DNA of 64,000 nucleotides from Thermoanaerobaculia bacterium (GCA_030431255.1 JAUIJL010000005.1:217313-281312); one strand, 5' to 3'. Shown: positions 44,214 through 53,342, numbered from the stretch's first letter. The notes: a model not told the origin generated them from the sequence alone. Translations and numbers: made by a program.

Positions 44214-45496
44214 GTGACCGCACCCTGGGGCTCGGAGGTTTCCGCAGCTCCGGGTGCTTCGGGGGCCGGGCCACAGAACAACGCCCCCGCTGCGGTCGCG
44301 ATGAAGTAGACCGCCATCACATAAGCGCCGCCGGGCAAGATCTCCTCTAGACCGAACCAACCGCCCGTGGAAGCCACCCAAGCCAAGCCGGCGACACCGC
44401 GAGCGATCTCGATCCAAACCCCGCTCTTCAAGCGGTCCATCACCGACGTGAAGCCGTAGACGCTGACGAAAATGAAGGTGCCGTAGTAGAAGAGCCCGGG
44501 CATTCCGATCTCGCCGAAACGAGCCAACATAAAGGTCAGGAGCAGGAGGGTCGCGACGAATTGGAACCACGACCAAGCCAAGAGGAAAGGCGTGGCCTCG
44601 GTGCGATATTTCTCGAAGTGATAGGGATCCTCGATCTTCGGCACCGGATATCGCGCCTCCACGTCGGCCGGGCGCCAACCCGTGGGCATGAACCAAATCC
44701 GCGCTTTATCCCACCAACTCTCCGCGCGCCACGCATCCTTCGTCAGTAGCCAAAGGTGCTGGAAATTGATGCGGATCGGATTCCAGGTCGCCGCCGGGCG
44801 GGTCACACCGTAGACCGCGGGCACGTCGTCGAGCTCTTCTTGAAAGGTGCCGAAGATCCGGTCCCAAAAGGTGAAGATCTGGCCCAAATTCTTATCCAAA
44901 TACTCGGGATTGATGGCGTGATGCACCCGGTGCTGGGACGGCGTGATGATCACGTATTCCAGCCAGCCGAGCTTGGGAATATGGCGGGTGTGGTACCAGA
45001 ATTGAAGGAAAAGATGCACCGGCGCGATGATGTTGATCACCTCCGCCGGCACACCGAAAAAGGCCGCGGGAATTAGAAAAACCGCATACACCCCGAGAAT
45101 ATTCGAGATCGACTGGCGCAGGGCGCAAGGTAGATTGAACTCCTCGCTGCTGTGATGAATCACGTGGACATTCCAAAAGAAATTCACACTGTGATTGAGC
45201 CGATGGGAGCCATAACCCGCGAAATCCACCGCGATGAATCCCACTAAATACACCGCCCAGGTCGCTTCGATGTCGAATACCGCCAGGTGTTTCAACAGCC
45301 AGGGGTAGGAAATGATGACCAACACCAAACCCAGCGAGTCTTTGATGACGTTGGTCATGCCCGAGCTCAGGCTCGAGATGGTGTCCATACTGTTGAGAGT
45401 CTGCCGACCCTTCACAGCTCCGTAAACCGCCTCCACCAGAATCAGAATCATGAAAAGGGGGATCGCCACCAAAAGCGCGCTTGCATAGGTTTCCAT
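44210..45496 (-). CDS. Sterol desaturase / fatty-acid hydroxylase superfamily membrane oxygenase
   Basis: 428 residues with about seven transmembrane segments. All histidine boxes of the superfamily are present: HRLNH (98-102), HVIHH (111-115), HLFLQFWYH (161-169) and HRVHH (189-193). These bind the di-iron centre. The extended C-terminal part with more membrane helices (about 310-410) resembles the alkylglycerol monooxygenase-like subgroup more than plain sterol C5-desaturases. The reaction should be hydroxylation or desaturation of a membrane lipid; the substrate is unknown. It is the first gene of a two-gene unit with the glycosyltransferase, so the pair may modify and glycosylate a lipid (inference). 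Confidence 0.92.
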   Translation of the reverse strand: METYASALLVAIPLFMILILVEAVYGAVKGRQTLNSMDTISSLSSGMTNVIKDSLGLVLVIISYPWLLKHLAVFDIEATWAVYLVGFIAVDFAGYGSHRLNHSVNFFWNVHVIHHSSEEFNLPCALRQSISNILGVYAVFLIPAAFFGVPAEVINIIAPVHLFLQFWYHTRHIPKLGWLEYVIITPSQHRVHHAINPEYLDKNLGQIFTFWDRIFGTFQEELDDVPAVYGVTRPAATWNPIRINFQHLWLLTKDAWRAESWWDKARIWFMPTGWRPADVEARYPVPKIEDPYHFEKYRTEATPFLLAWSWFQFVATLLLLTFMLARFGEIGMPGLFYYGTFIFVSVYGFTSVMDRLKSGVWIEIARGVAGLAWVASTGGWFGLEEILPGGAYVMAVYFIATAAGALFCGPAPEAPGAAETSEPQGAVT

Positions 45497-45800
45497 GGCC
45501 GTCGTTCCGTCGGGTTGGTTGGATCATGGAGAGGTGCCTCCCAGAAGTAAGTCGGCCAGTGCGCTGCGCTAAGCCGACTTCAATGATCGTAGCACGAGGT
45601 CCTAGAATCCGAGTTGATAACTCGGAGCAGTATCGTACGAACCAGTGGGAGCCACATCTGGCTCTGGCATGGACTACCTAAGTCTCAAGGCCCCTGTTTG
45701 AGACGCCCGCTATGCACTCTCTTTCGGCCTCTACAGGGGACTTGGTTACAATGCACATCAGCAGTCGGATCTCGAACCATCAGTAAAAGGTAGCAGGAAG
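45497..45800. other. Divergent intergenic region, with hairpin and weak -10
   Basis: 304 bases between the desaturase and SH3-like genes, AT-richer than its surroundings. It contains an inverted repeat GTCTCAA/TTGAGAC (45682-45704, 9-nt loop) and a -10-like TACAAT at 45746-45751 pointing to the SH3-like gene, without a good -35. No gene is supported. Confidence 0.4.
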
Positions 45801-46448
45801 ATGGCTCCTAAAATACTCGCTCTTCTTGTCGTTTGTGAGGTCATTTTTTTTCAAGTCGTTTTCGCGGACACCTCGGGTAGATCTATCCAGTTAGCCGAAG
45901 CTCCCGAAAGTACACTTCAGGAGCTATATGAAAGAAGAGAAAAGCTGCTAGAGGAACTTAGAATTCTGGAAGAACGAATCTCTATCTCGGAAAAGCAAGA
46001 GCAATCACAATCACCGGCAATACCGAAGCCTTCTAATAAAACAACCGAGGTCCGTGAAGTCGCGAATGAAGTTACGACAAAACTGGAGGGCATCGGTGCA
46101 TTGATGAGAACCACACCTAGTATCAATTCGGCGGTCATTTTTGAAATTCCGCCTGGGAGCAGCTTGCAGGCTGTCAGCTATGAACCTCCAGTTTGGAGGG
46201 TGAAATACCAAGGACGGTATGGATACGTACACGATCACTACATTTCTGATGGGTCGACAGCTGAAAAATTTCGCGAGACAAAGAAGAAGAAAAAGAAGCG
46301 ATGGTTTTTTCGGAAAGAGCGGCCCCAGGCCTCTTCGCCTTTCACTAGTCCAGGCTGTTGCCGGGTTTGCACCAAAGGTAAGCCTTGCGGCAACTCTTGC
46401 ATCAGCCGGAAAAAAGAATGCCACCAACCACCGGGCTGTGCCTGTTAG
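45801..46448 (+). CDS. Exported SH3-like protein with basic linker and Cys-rich tail
   Basis: 215 residues; AGGAAG directly precedes the ATG. Signal peptide about 1-22 (...FFQVVFA). A coiled-coil segment (about 38-66; [20 protein letters not shown]) comes next, then a bacterial SH3-like domain (about 92-150; [21 protein letters not shown], ending in YGYVHDHYI). A strongly basic linker ([14 protein letters not shown]) leads to a compact Cys tail (about 186-215; [17 protein letters not shown]... GCAC) with eight Cys. The same tail pattern occurs at the end of various small bacterial secreted proteins (from memory), probably as a metal-binding or disulfide knot. Hand-counted GC is 42% in 45901-45960, well below the neighbours. 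With the adjacent insertion-sequence remains, this suggests horizontal gain. Function unknown. Confidence 0.75.
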   Translation: MAPKILALLVVCEVIFFQVVFADTSGRSIQLAEAPESTLQELYERREKLLEELRILEERISISEKQEQSQSPAIPKPSNKTTEVREVANEVTTKLEGIGALMRTTPSINSAVIFEIPPGSSLQAVSYEPPVWRVKYQGRYGYVHDHYISDGSTAEKFRETKKKKKKRWFFRKERPQASSPFTSPGCCRVCTKGKPCGNSCISRKKECHQPPGCAC

Positions 46449-46699
46449 TTGCATTCTCGCCAAGGCGCTTCCGATGGACACTTAGTTCTGCAGAGTTTCG
46501 CCTCTCCAACTCCGAAGACCAAGGCAGCTTGCCGTTTGCGGGCTGGCCTGTTCTCATTCCGCACTTACAAGCTAGCCCAAGTTCCGCAGTTCGCGATGTC
46601 CGGTCTAATGTTTTCAATGACTTAGCAAAAAAGTCTGCACTACATTTTTGCAACAAGTGAAGATTCAGGCCGGAATCATGAGCCTCTGAGGTAAGCGAG

Positions 46700-46846
46700 C
46701 CCAGCCGATCCAACAGCTGGGCTTGTGATTTATCCGGACGCACCACGCAGCGGATCCGCAGCTCTCGCGAGGTGGTTTCTGCCGTCGGCAGGACGATGTC
46801 CGCGCTGTGGAGCTTGGTCATTTCTTGAAGGATCAGTCGCGGGCTC
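46700..46846 (-). pseudogene. C-terminal fragment of an IS1634/IS4-type transposase
   Basis: On the minus strand this reads ...[24 protein letters not shown]...[22 protein letters not shown], the characteristic C-terminal end of IS1634-type DDE transposases. After DRLG the frame continues without family resemblance. The matching N-terminal part is at 47581-48141 on the same strand, so the gene has been split and its middle lost. Confidence 0.7.
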
Positions 46847-47416
46847 TTGGCTCGACGAGAAGAGGCCGCTCTGGCTGAAGAGCTGATTCAGGCGTCGCTC
46901 GACAAGCAAGGAATCGGTCGGGATCAGTTGGTGCTCCACGCGGATCGAGGGCCCAGCATGACCTCGAAGTCGGTGGCCTTGCTGATGTCCGAGCTCGGCG
47001 TGGGCAAGTCCCACAGCCGTCCGTACACGAGCAACGACAACCCGTATTCCGAGGCTCAATTCAAGACCCTCAAATACCATTCGAGCTTTCCCGAGCGCTT
47101 CGGGTCCCTGGAAGACGCTCGCGCATTCTCGAGAGAATTCTTCGACTGGTACAACACGCGGCATCGCCATACTCAGCTCGCTCTTCTCGCTCCTGCCGAC
47201 GTGCACTACGGCCGCGCAACAGCGATTCTGGAGCAGAGGCAAGCCGTGCTGAAAGAGGCCTATTCCAATCGTCGAAGCCGCTTCAAGAATCGCCTTCCGC
47301 GAGCGGGCAACCTGCCCGAAGGAGCCTGGATCAATCCACCCAAAAAGGAGGAACACGACACTGAACCCGTGCCCGAGACTCCGGGCCCCGGACCGGTCAA
47401 CACCCGTGAAGATTGA
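46847..47416 (+). pseudogene. IS3-family transposase OrfB, 3' half only
   Basis: 189 codons remain. The sequence begins in the middle of the integrase core ([14 protein letters not shown]), followed by LHADRGPSMTSK with the second catalytic Asp and SRPYTSNDNPYSEAQFKTLKY with the catalytic Glu. The end has WYNTRHRHTQLALLAPADVHYG and WINPPKK, usual for this family. The N-terminal half of the core with the first Asp, the helix-turn-helix OrfA and the left end are absent, so the element is dead. The apparent TTG start is just the first possible codon in the fragment. Confidence 0.85.
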
Positions 47417-47580
47417 TCCGGGCTCAGCCGACGCTTCGGTGCCTGAACGATCGCCCCGAGGGGTCACCATTCCAATCTCCGAAATGTCTTTTTGCCTTGT
47501 GGGCTGGGGTGAGAGGAGGAGATTGCTTTCCGCCCGCCGGAGGCTTCCGGTTTCCGGTGTTCCCGCCTTGAGATCACACA

Positions 47581-48141
47581 CTAAATAACCGAAGGCCGTG
47601 TCTCAAAGTCATTGACACATTCCGAAGCGCGGTAGAGGCGATCGTCGTTGATGCGTTCCGCAGGCACTCCCAAGATGTCGTCCAGCGCCGTGCTGCCGTA
47701 CCAGTGGTCGGAAATGTAGAGCTCGCTGGACGGCTCGCAGAGCCGAGCGATCACCAGAATCGCCGCCATCGTCGACCATGAGACCTTCTCTCGGCCTTTG
47801 GGCAGGAGGTCTTCGAAGAGCTCGTCCAGTCCCAGGCCGCGCCACAAGGACCAGGCAAGATAAACCTGCGCAAAGTTGCGGCTACGCTCCAGGCGAACGC
47901 GGTCCAACTGGATCGGGATCGCCTGTGACCTCAGTGTCGGCTCGAAGAGCTCGAGCTGATCGGCCCGTCCGGTCATTTGGCGGGCCAACGCTCGGGCCTG
48001 AGCTTGGCCCTCGGCATCGAGCTCTCCGAGGTGGGCGACGGTCTCCTGAACGACCTTGCCATTGCGCCGCACGGAGCGCACGAGTCGCCAGTAAATGTGG
48101 GTCTTTCCGTCCTTCTTTCGGGTGCTCTTTCGCAGGAACAT
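47581..48141 (-). pseudogene. N-terminal fragment of an IS1634/IS4-type transposase
   Basis: 186 codons. The start MFLRKSTRKKDGKTHIYWRL and the following VQETVAHLGELDAEG are typical of the N-terminal domain of IS1634/IS4 DDE transposases; RINDDRLYRA follows near residue 167. From there the last residues (SECVNDFETRPSVI) are foreign and come from the inserted IS3-type end. The catalytic core is missing here. Confidence 0.8.
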
Positions 48142-48240
48142 CGTGACCTATTTTCCCCCTGGCGGAAGTGTCAAAAACAAGGGGGTAGGTCGGCACTACA
48201 AGCGGTTTTCGGGGATCGCTCTACCTAGAATCAATAACTT

Positions 48241-48269
48241 ACGGCAACTTTCGGGGCGAAAATTGCCGT
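48241..48269. other. Long hairpin in the intergenic region next to the insertion-sequence remnant
   Basis: ACGGCAACTTTCG and CGAAAATTGCCGT pair over 13 positions with one mismatch and a GGG loop. The gene-free stretch 48142-48427 otherwise shows nothing recognisable. The hairpin may be the end structure of the IS1634-type element or a terminator for the ABC operon at 48428. Confidence 0.4.
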
Positions 48270-48427
48270 TTCCAGGATGAAACTGCGGAACTTGGGCTAA
48301 GCAGGGTCAACGGTGGTGTGACCGATCTCAACTGCGCAATAGAGAAAGCACCCTCATGGGAGAAGGGATTGAGACTCGCCCGCCCACTTTAGAATTACCG
48401 GAGCCGAAAGACCATTTGGATCCAGAC

Positions 48428-50122
48428 TCACAACGGCGATGCTCCTTTCGGCAACCGACGACACAAGAGGTCGTCGAGCTCCGCAGGGATCAGCCGCAGG
48501 GTCACCGGTGCTTGCTCCAAGTTCCGACGCTCGTAGGTCACCAGACTGGACCCCGGGAGGTCGAGGCGGGCGGCATCCACGGGGCTGAGGGCCGTGAGCA
48601 TCGACAGGCCGATTTCGACACCCGAGAACGGTGCCAGATAGCTCTCGGGGACATGGCGAAAATGCTGGATCTGCGGCAAACGCAGGGCCCAGGCGCGATC
48701 CGCTCCGACCCAAAGGTAGTCCTTGGGTGGACCGTAGGACATTCTGACCCAGCTCCGGGAATCGCCTTGGCTCATCAACGGTCCGTGACGCCAAGAGATC
48801 GGCTCGGCCAGGAGCCCGGTCAATCGCCGATTGAAGGTCTCGAGCTCCGCCCAAGACACACGGCCTTCCGGTCCGAGCGCGCTCGCTCCCGGTTCCAGGG
48901 GCAGGACGGTCGATGGGGTGACCTCCAGGCGATGGAGCGTGCCTCGGATCTCCAAATGCATACCTGGCTGCCATTGGCTCACCAGCATCTCGAGCTGCTC
49001 CGTCGATAGCCGACGGCTCAGCCGGAGCCTAGCTTCCGTGGGCAACGGCGGATGAGAGGTCGCGGCCAGCTGCTGCTCCGTGGGTATCCACCACACCGAG
49101 GGATAAACGGGGGTTTGGTCCGCTTCGGAGACGTAGAGATCCGCCAGTCGAATCTGCTTGGGCTCGAGCTCGTAGGCAAAACCGGCGGAGAGCCGAGACA
49201 GGTCGAGCTGGGCACAGAGGAAGGGCTCGCGGTCGACGGTTTCGTCCGAGCCGGCTCGGCCGACCACCGGCTCCAGCGTCACGTTCATCTTCGGCTGCGG
49301 CGCGGCGTCATGTCCGATCATGGCCGACGCCTCCGGTCCGGCGGTCTTTGACGGCAGGTCGTTCCCCTGCAGCATGGGATAGGCGCCGATGCCGACCGAC
49401 GCCGCCAAGACGACGAAGAGGAGCCATCGCAGCACGGATCGATGCGCGCGGCCGAAAAGAAGCCAGGCCAACAAAGCCGTGGCCACCATGGCTTGAGCGA
49501 TGAGGGTGCCCAATGGAGTCTCGAGCACGAAGAAGATCGGCCGAGCCAGGGCGATATACGAAAACAGCATGCCCACCAACAGCTCCGACCAGCGTCGAGC
49601 CGGAATCGCCACCAACGCCACCCAGGCGGCGAAGAGGGCTAAGCCGGAAATTGCCCGGGCCAATGCCGGCAGGAATTGACCCGCGGGCAAACCCATGCGC
49701 CAGAGCACCAGCGCATGACCGACGAGCATCGGCAAGCCGACCCAACCCACCACGGCCGCCAGCTTCGCATCCCAGACCGCGGATCGCGACACCGGGCGAG
49801 CACGCCAGAAAGCTCCGGGCGACCTCGGACCGTCGCCGAGCAACAAACCGCCGATCAGAAGCACGGGAAGGACCCCGAACGCGAAGAAGGCGAGCCCTTC
49901 CGTTTTGGCGGGCGGCAAAGCCCCCCAACCCGGGGAAGCCCAGGTTCCCGCCCACACGAGCAACCAGAACCCGAGCAAGGCCGGCCACATGCGGCGCAGG
50001 CTGAGCAACATCGGCAAACCGATCTGCACCGAGCTCCCGGGCAAGGGGCGCCCCATGGCCGCGGCACCATCGGACGAAGGCTCCAACGAAGGTTCAAAGG
50101 ACGGATCCATGACTCTGCTCAT
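48428..50122 (-). CDS. ABC-transporter-associated membrane protein, paralogue 2
   Basis: 564 residues. About six transmembrane helices lie in the first 240 residues (LLGFWLLVWAG, GLAFFAFGVLPVLLIGG and others). A soluble region of about 320 residues without further helices follows, probably on the outer face. The motif FWRARPVSRSAVWDAK near residue 105 matches FWRGRPWSWETVVGCK in the gene upstream, so the two are distant paralogues. It is the last gene of the GntR-ATPase-permease-permease operon and starts inside the upstream stop (ATGA). By position it is the permease half of the ABC system. Substrate unknown; YtrA-type systems often respond to cell-wall-active compounds. Confidence 0.75.
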   Translation of the reverse strand: MSRVMDPSFEPSLEPSSDGAAAMGRPLPGSSVQIGLPMLLSLRRMWPALLGFWLLVWAGTWASPGWGALPPAKTEGLAFFAFGVLPVLLIGGLLLGDGPRSPGAFWRARPVSRSAVWDAKLAAVVGWVGLPMLVGHALVLWRMGLPAGQFLPALARAISGLALFAAWVALVAIPARRWSELLVGMLFSYIALARPIFFVLETPLGTLIAQAMVATALLAWLLFGRAHRSVLRWLLFVVLAASVGIGAYPMLQGNDLPSKTAGPEASAMIGHDAAPQPKMNVTLEPVVGRAGSDETVDREPFLCAQLDLSRLSAGFAYELEPKQIRLADLYVSEADQTPVYPSVWWIPTEQQLAATSHPPLPTEARLRLSRRLSTEQLEMLVSQWQPGMHLEIRGTLHRLEVTPSTVLPLEPGASALGPEGRVSWAELETFNRRLTGLLAEPISWRHGPLMSQGDSRSWVRMSYGPPKDYLWVGADRAWALRLPQIQHFRHVPESYLAPFSGVEIGLSMLTALSPVDAARLDLPGSSLVTYERRNLEQAPVTLRLIPAELDDLLCRRLPKGASPL

Positions 50123-51816
50123 TGCCTTGCTCCTTCTGCGCTTCGGAAAGCCTTCAGCTCGCGTTCGTGAAATCGGGTCAACACCTCCGACGAGCCGTCC
50201 AGCTCAGCCAGGGTGACCCCGGACAGCACCAAGGTCCGGCGGTCCGACTCCGACTCCGTGATTTGCCACAGCTCCAAATAGTCCGGAACCGGCACGTCTC
50301 GCCCATAGGCGTCGGCACCTTCACCCCCACCGACCGACGGCTCGGGCACGAAGGATTGATCTTGAAACAAGAAATATTGCAAACGGAAAAAACTCGGAAA
50401 TATGGTGGCGACCTGCCGCAATAGCACCTTGAAGTGGTGTCCTTGATGCCACGCCTCCTGTGGGTCCGCGGATGTGGCGGCCGACGGCTTCAGCAGCCGC
50501 CATCCCGGCAAATGAAACGACGGAACCGTCGGCGGCTCGGCCACGAAGGATTGGCCGGTCACTACTTCCGAAAAACCCAAGCGCAACACGTAGCGGTCTC
50601 CTTGTCTCCGAGCCTCATGGACCCGCAACACACCACCGTCGAGGGCCACGAAGGCCCCGGAAAGCAGGCGCAGCCGCCCCACCATCTCGGGCCGGCGCTC
50701 GGCAAAGACCACATCCAGCTCCAGACGACCCGGGCGATCGGCCACCGCCGCGATCTCTTGAGCCGGTATGACCAGAACCGGCCCCTGTTCCGACGGCTCG
50801 GCGAGGATCTCGTCCCCGATGGACGGATTGCCGTAGCTGAGCAGGCTCATCTGGGCCTTCGAGCGCGTCCGCCAAACGGCACCGTCTTCAGCGATCCAAC
50901 GGCTGCCCAGCCAACGCACGGATCCGGAGCGCGCCTCTCCAGAAGATTCACTGGGTCGGTCCGAATCCTCCAAGGCCACGCGGGCGTAGAGCTGGTAGAA
51001 GTCGGCTCCGGCCAAGGATCGCAACCCCTCGGGCCGCTGGAGCGTGGGCCCCTCCAACCCGGGCCGTGCGCTCCGATCCTCGACGGCCTCGCCGACCACC
51101 GACGGATTCGGTGGATGCCCCGTGGCCTTTTCCAGGTGACCCCACAGCCCCCCGACCGGCACGGTGATCGCCCACAAAGCGATCACGATCCACGGCAGTC
51201 GGCGGTTGGAGGGTCGTCGATAGGCCAACCACGCACCCACCATCGCCAACACCAGAATCGCCGAGCCTGTCACCGGAGCCGTGGCGAGATATTCCCCGAG
51301 ATCGAAGGCGAACAAGACGTAACCGATCGCCTGAGCAGCCAAACCCAATCCGATGCTCGCGGTCAGAAAACCCGCCCAGCTCGGAAAAAAGGCCGCCAAA
51401 GCGGCGGGCAATATCGCGCCGGCCATGAAGGTGATCAAGCCGTCGAGCCAGAAAGACCACGAGGTCAGCCACAAGGTTTCAGGGACCAGCCGCACCTCGA
51501 GCCATAGGGGCAAGACACCCATCACCAACGTCAAGAGGACGAGCTTGCAGCCCACGACGGTTTCCCAGCTCCACGGACGACCGCGCCAGAAGGCTCGATG
51601 GGACGACGACCCGGCAAGCATGATCGCTCCCGAGGTCAGCCAGCCACAGACCCCGAGGAAAGCCTCGAATTGCACGGTGCCGTTGTGCTCCAAGCTCAAA
51701 GACGGCCCCAGCCCTTCGAAGGTATTCCACAGCAGCCAACACCACATGGCCAGCCAGAGCCAACAGCTTCGCAAAATAAACAGCCACATTTGGACGGCCG
51801 ACCTCAGCTCGCTCAT
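50119..51816 (-). CDS. ABC-transporter-associated membrane protein, paralogue 1
   Basis: 565 residues with the same layout as its downstream neighbour: about six helices (residues about 10-240, for example LLTLVMGVLPLWLEV and SAILVLAMVGAWLAY), then a soluble C-terminal half of about 325 residues. Its ATG overlaps the stop of the ATPase gene by ATGA, and its own stop overlaps the next ATG. Two unequal but homologous permease-like subunits with one ATPase would form a heterodimeric exporter. The large soluble domains are longer than in usual ABC-2 permeases. No family name recognised. Confidence 0.75.
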   Translation of the reverse strand: MSELRSAVQMWLFILRSCWLWLAMWCWLLWNTFEGLGPSLSLEHNGTVQFEAFLGVCGWLTSGAIMLAGSSSHRAFWRGRPWSWETVVGCKLVLLTLVMGVLPLWLEVRLVPETLWLTSWSFWLDGLITFMAGAILPAALAAFFPSWAGFLTASIGLGLAAQAIGYVLFAFDLGEYLATAPVTGSAILVLAMVGAWLAYRRPSNRRLPWIVIALWAITVPVGGLWGHLEKATGHPPNPSVVGEAVEDRSARPGLEGPTLQRPEGLRSLAGADFYQLYARVALEDSDRPSESSGEARSGSVRWLGSRWIAEDGAVWRTRSKAQMSLLSYGNPSIGDEILAEPSEQGPVLVIPAQEIAAVADRPGRLELDVVFAERRPEMVGRLRLLSGAFVALDGGVLRVHEARRQGDRYVLRLGFSEVVTGQSFVAEPPTVPSFHLPGWRLLKPSAATSADPQEAWHQGHHFKVLLRQVATIFPSFFRLQYFLFQDQSFVPEPSVGGGEGADAYGRDVPVPDYLELWQITESESDRRTLVLSGVTLAELDGSSEVLTRFHERELKAFRSAEGARQ

Positions 51817-52787
51817 GACCGTGCCTCCGACCCTTGTCGGACCGTCGATTGCCGATGCAGGGTCAAGAAGATCTCCTCCAAGCCCATGGACACTCGATCC
51901 AAGGTCTCGATGCTCGGCAGGCAGGACCCGTAGGTTTCGAGAACCCGCTCACGATCGTCGGTCTGGGCCTGGGAATCGACGAAGCTGAGCCGATCACCTC
52001 GCGCTCGGACGTCGAGCCAGGACTCCGGCAGGCCATCCACATCCGGCGGGGAGCGCAGCTTGAGCTCGACCCGTCGATAGCGAGTCAGCATCTCCTCCAG
52101 GTGGTCAGCGAAGAGCATCCGACCCCGGTCCAAAAAACCCACCCGATCCGCCAAACGCTCCACCAGGTGCATTTCGTGGGTGACGAGGAAAACCGTCCAC
52201 CGCTCGCGGGCGGAGATTTCCAAAGCTCCGGACACCACATGCTCGCGGACCGCGGGATCGAGGCCGCCGAAGGGCTCGTCCATGATCAGGACCTCCGGAC
52301 GGTAGGCCATCGCTAGGACCAAACGCGCCCGCATCCGCATGCCTTTCGAAAATCGCCGCAACCGCTGATCTCGCGGCAGACCGAATTGCTCGATCAGCTC
52401 GTCGCAGAGGGCTTGATCCCACTCGGGATACAGGGGGCTGATCAAGCGGATCAAGGCGTCGAGGGTGAAACCACCGGGAAGCTCCTGGGCTTCGGACACC
52501 AGGCCCACACGGCACAAGGTTTCGGGGCCCAGCCGACCGCTGTCGACGCCTAGCAATCGCGCCCGTCCATGGGTTGGACGTAGCCAGCCCATCAAGGCCG
52601 AGATCAAGGTCGATTTGCCGCTGCCGTTGGCACCGACCAGGGCGAAGACCTCTCCCGGGCCGGCATCGAGATCCACATTTCGCAACGCCCAATCGTCGGA
52701 GCCCGAGAAGAAACCGCCCCAATAGCGATGCGACAAGCCTTCGATCTGAATCGCTGAATTTTCGTTTTTATCGGTGATCTCAAACAT
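51813..52787 (-). CDS. ABC transporter ATP-binding protein
   Basis: 324 residues. Walker A GANGSGKST (52-60), signature FSKGM (146-150), Walker B VLIMDEP (166-172) and the H-loop histidine in VTHEMH (H204) are all present. The signature SKGMR and the PFGGLDP D-loop are typical of the CcmA/YtrB-like exporters. A C-terminal extension of about 90 residues lies after the core. It overlaps the GntR gene by 8 bp and the first permease by 4 bp, so all four genes form one translationally coupled operon. It should power export through the two membrane proteins. Confidence 0.93.
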   Translation of the reverse strand: MFEITDKNENSAIQIEGLSHRYWGGFFSGSDDWALRNVDLDAGPGEVFALVGANGSGKSTLISALMGWLRPTHGRARLLGVDSGRLGPETLCRVGLVSEAQELPGGFTLDALIRLISPLYPEWDQALCDELIEQFGLPRDQRLRRFSKGMRMRARLVLAMAYRPEVLIMDEPFGGLDPAVREHVVSGALEISARERWTVFLVTHEMHLVERLADRVGFLDRGRMLFADHLEEMLTRYRRVELKLRSPPDVDGLPESWLDVRARGDRLSFVDSQAQTDDRERVLETYGSCLPSIETLDRVSMGLEEIFLTLHRQSTVRQGSEARS

Positions 52788-53217
52788 CGTGAGTCTGTCC
52801 TTCCGAGTCTTTGTCGTTGCCGGTACCGGTAGCAGAGCCGCTCTCGAGGCGCCGCCAATGGAGCGTGGTCGCGTCGAGCACCTCGGGCAGCTCGAGACCG
52901 AGCTCTTTGGCCTTCACCACGATCTCCTCGAGGTCCGGCCCCAGCAGCCGGTTCCGAGCCTCGGGGTCCGCGCTACCGCCCTCGCACACCACGGAACCGA
53001 TCCCAGGTCGAATTTCTAGAAATCCCTCGGACGTCAAGGTCGCCACGATCCGCTGGGCGGTATTGGGATTGATGCCCAATGCCTTACCCAATTTGCGAAT
53101 CGACGGAAATCGCTCTCCGGGGGAAAGAGCGCCGGAGAGGATCGCGCGCTTGACGGCGTAAACCACTTGGTCGTGGATGGGGACGCCGGATTGAAGTTTT
53201 AGGTTGAAGGGCAACAT
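52780..53217 (-). CDS. GntR-family regulator, YtrA type
   Basis: 145 residues. The winged helix-turn-helix fills residues 10-78: VPIHDQVVYAVKRAILSGAL, then PSIRKLGKALGINPNTAQ as the recognition part. Only a short C-terminal helical tail follows, the arrangement of the YtrA subfamily, which usually represses its own ABC transporter operon until an antibiotic or envelope signal appears. It is the first gene of the operon. A palindrome between its start codon and the -35 fits an autoregulatory operator. There is no Shine-Dalgarno before the ATG. Confidence 0.92.
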   Translation of the reverse strand: MLPFNLKLQSGVPIHDQVVYAVKRAILSGALSPGERFPSIRKLGKALGINPNTAQRIVATLTSEGFLEIRPGIGSVVCEGGSADPEARNRLLGPDLEEIVVKAKELGLELPEVLDATTLHWRRLESGSATGTGNDKDSEGQTHDV

Positions 53218-53218
53218 G

Positions 53219-53255
53219 GTGTACTAATCGTACTAGTACACTTAGTTCACGTCAA
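53219..53255 (-). promoter_or_regulatory. Promoter-operator of the GntR/ABC operon
   Basis: Minus strand TTGACG (-35, 53250-53255), a 17-nt spacer and TACGAT (-10, 53227-53232). The inverted repeat GTGTACTA-N7-TAGTACAC (53219-53241) covers the -10 and the likely start point. The -10 ends only 9 nt before the ATG, so the mRNA should be leaderless or nearly so. Confidence 0.75.
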
Positions 53256-53342
53256 GTGTTTCCTTCCGCAGATCGCATTCAGCAAGTCTTTTCCGGCGCG
53301 AGAGCGCTTGGAGAAGCGTCGCCGGAATGACAAAGTACCGCC

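Larger units (their letters stand above)
46700..48141. mobile_element. Nested insertion-sequence remnant: IS3-type piece inside an IS1634-type element
   Basis: Order from left: IS1634-type transposase C-terminus (minus), IS3-type orfB 3' half (plus), IS3-type right flank, IS1634-type transposase N-terminus (minus). The sequence GTGTCTCAAAGTCATTGACAC near 47605-47627 looks like an IS3-type terminal sequence and abuts the point where the IS1634 reading frame is lost (about 47635). The left end of the IS3 element and the middle of the IS1634 transposase are missing, as after an insertion followed by a deletion. Confidence 0.65.

Noticed and set aside
44214-44696. N-terminal extension of the glycosyltransferase frame
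   Set aside because: Arg/Gly-rich and wholly inside the desaturase gene in another frame; not coding in this frame.
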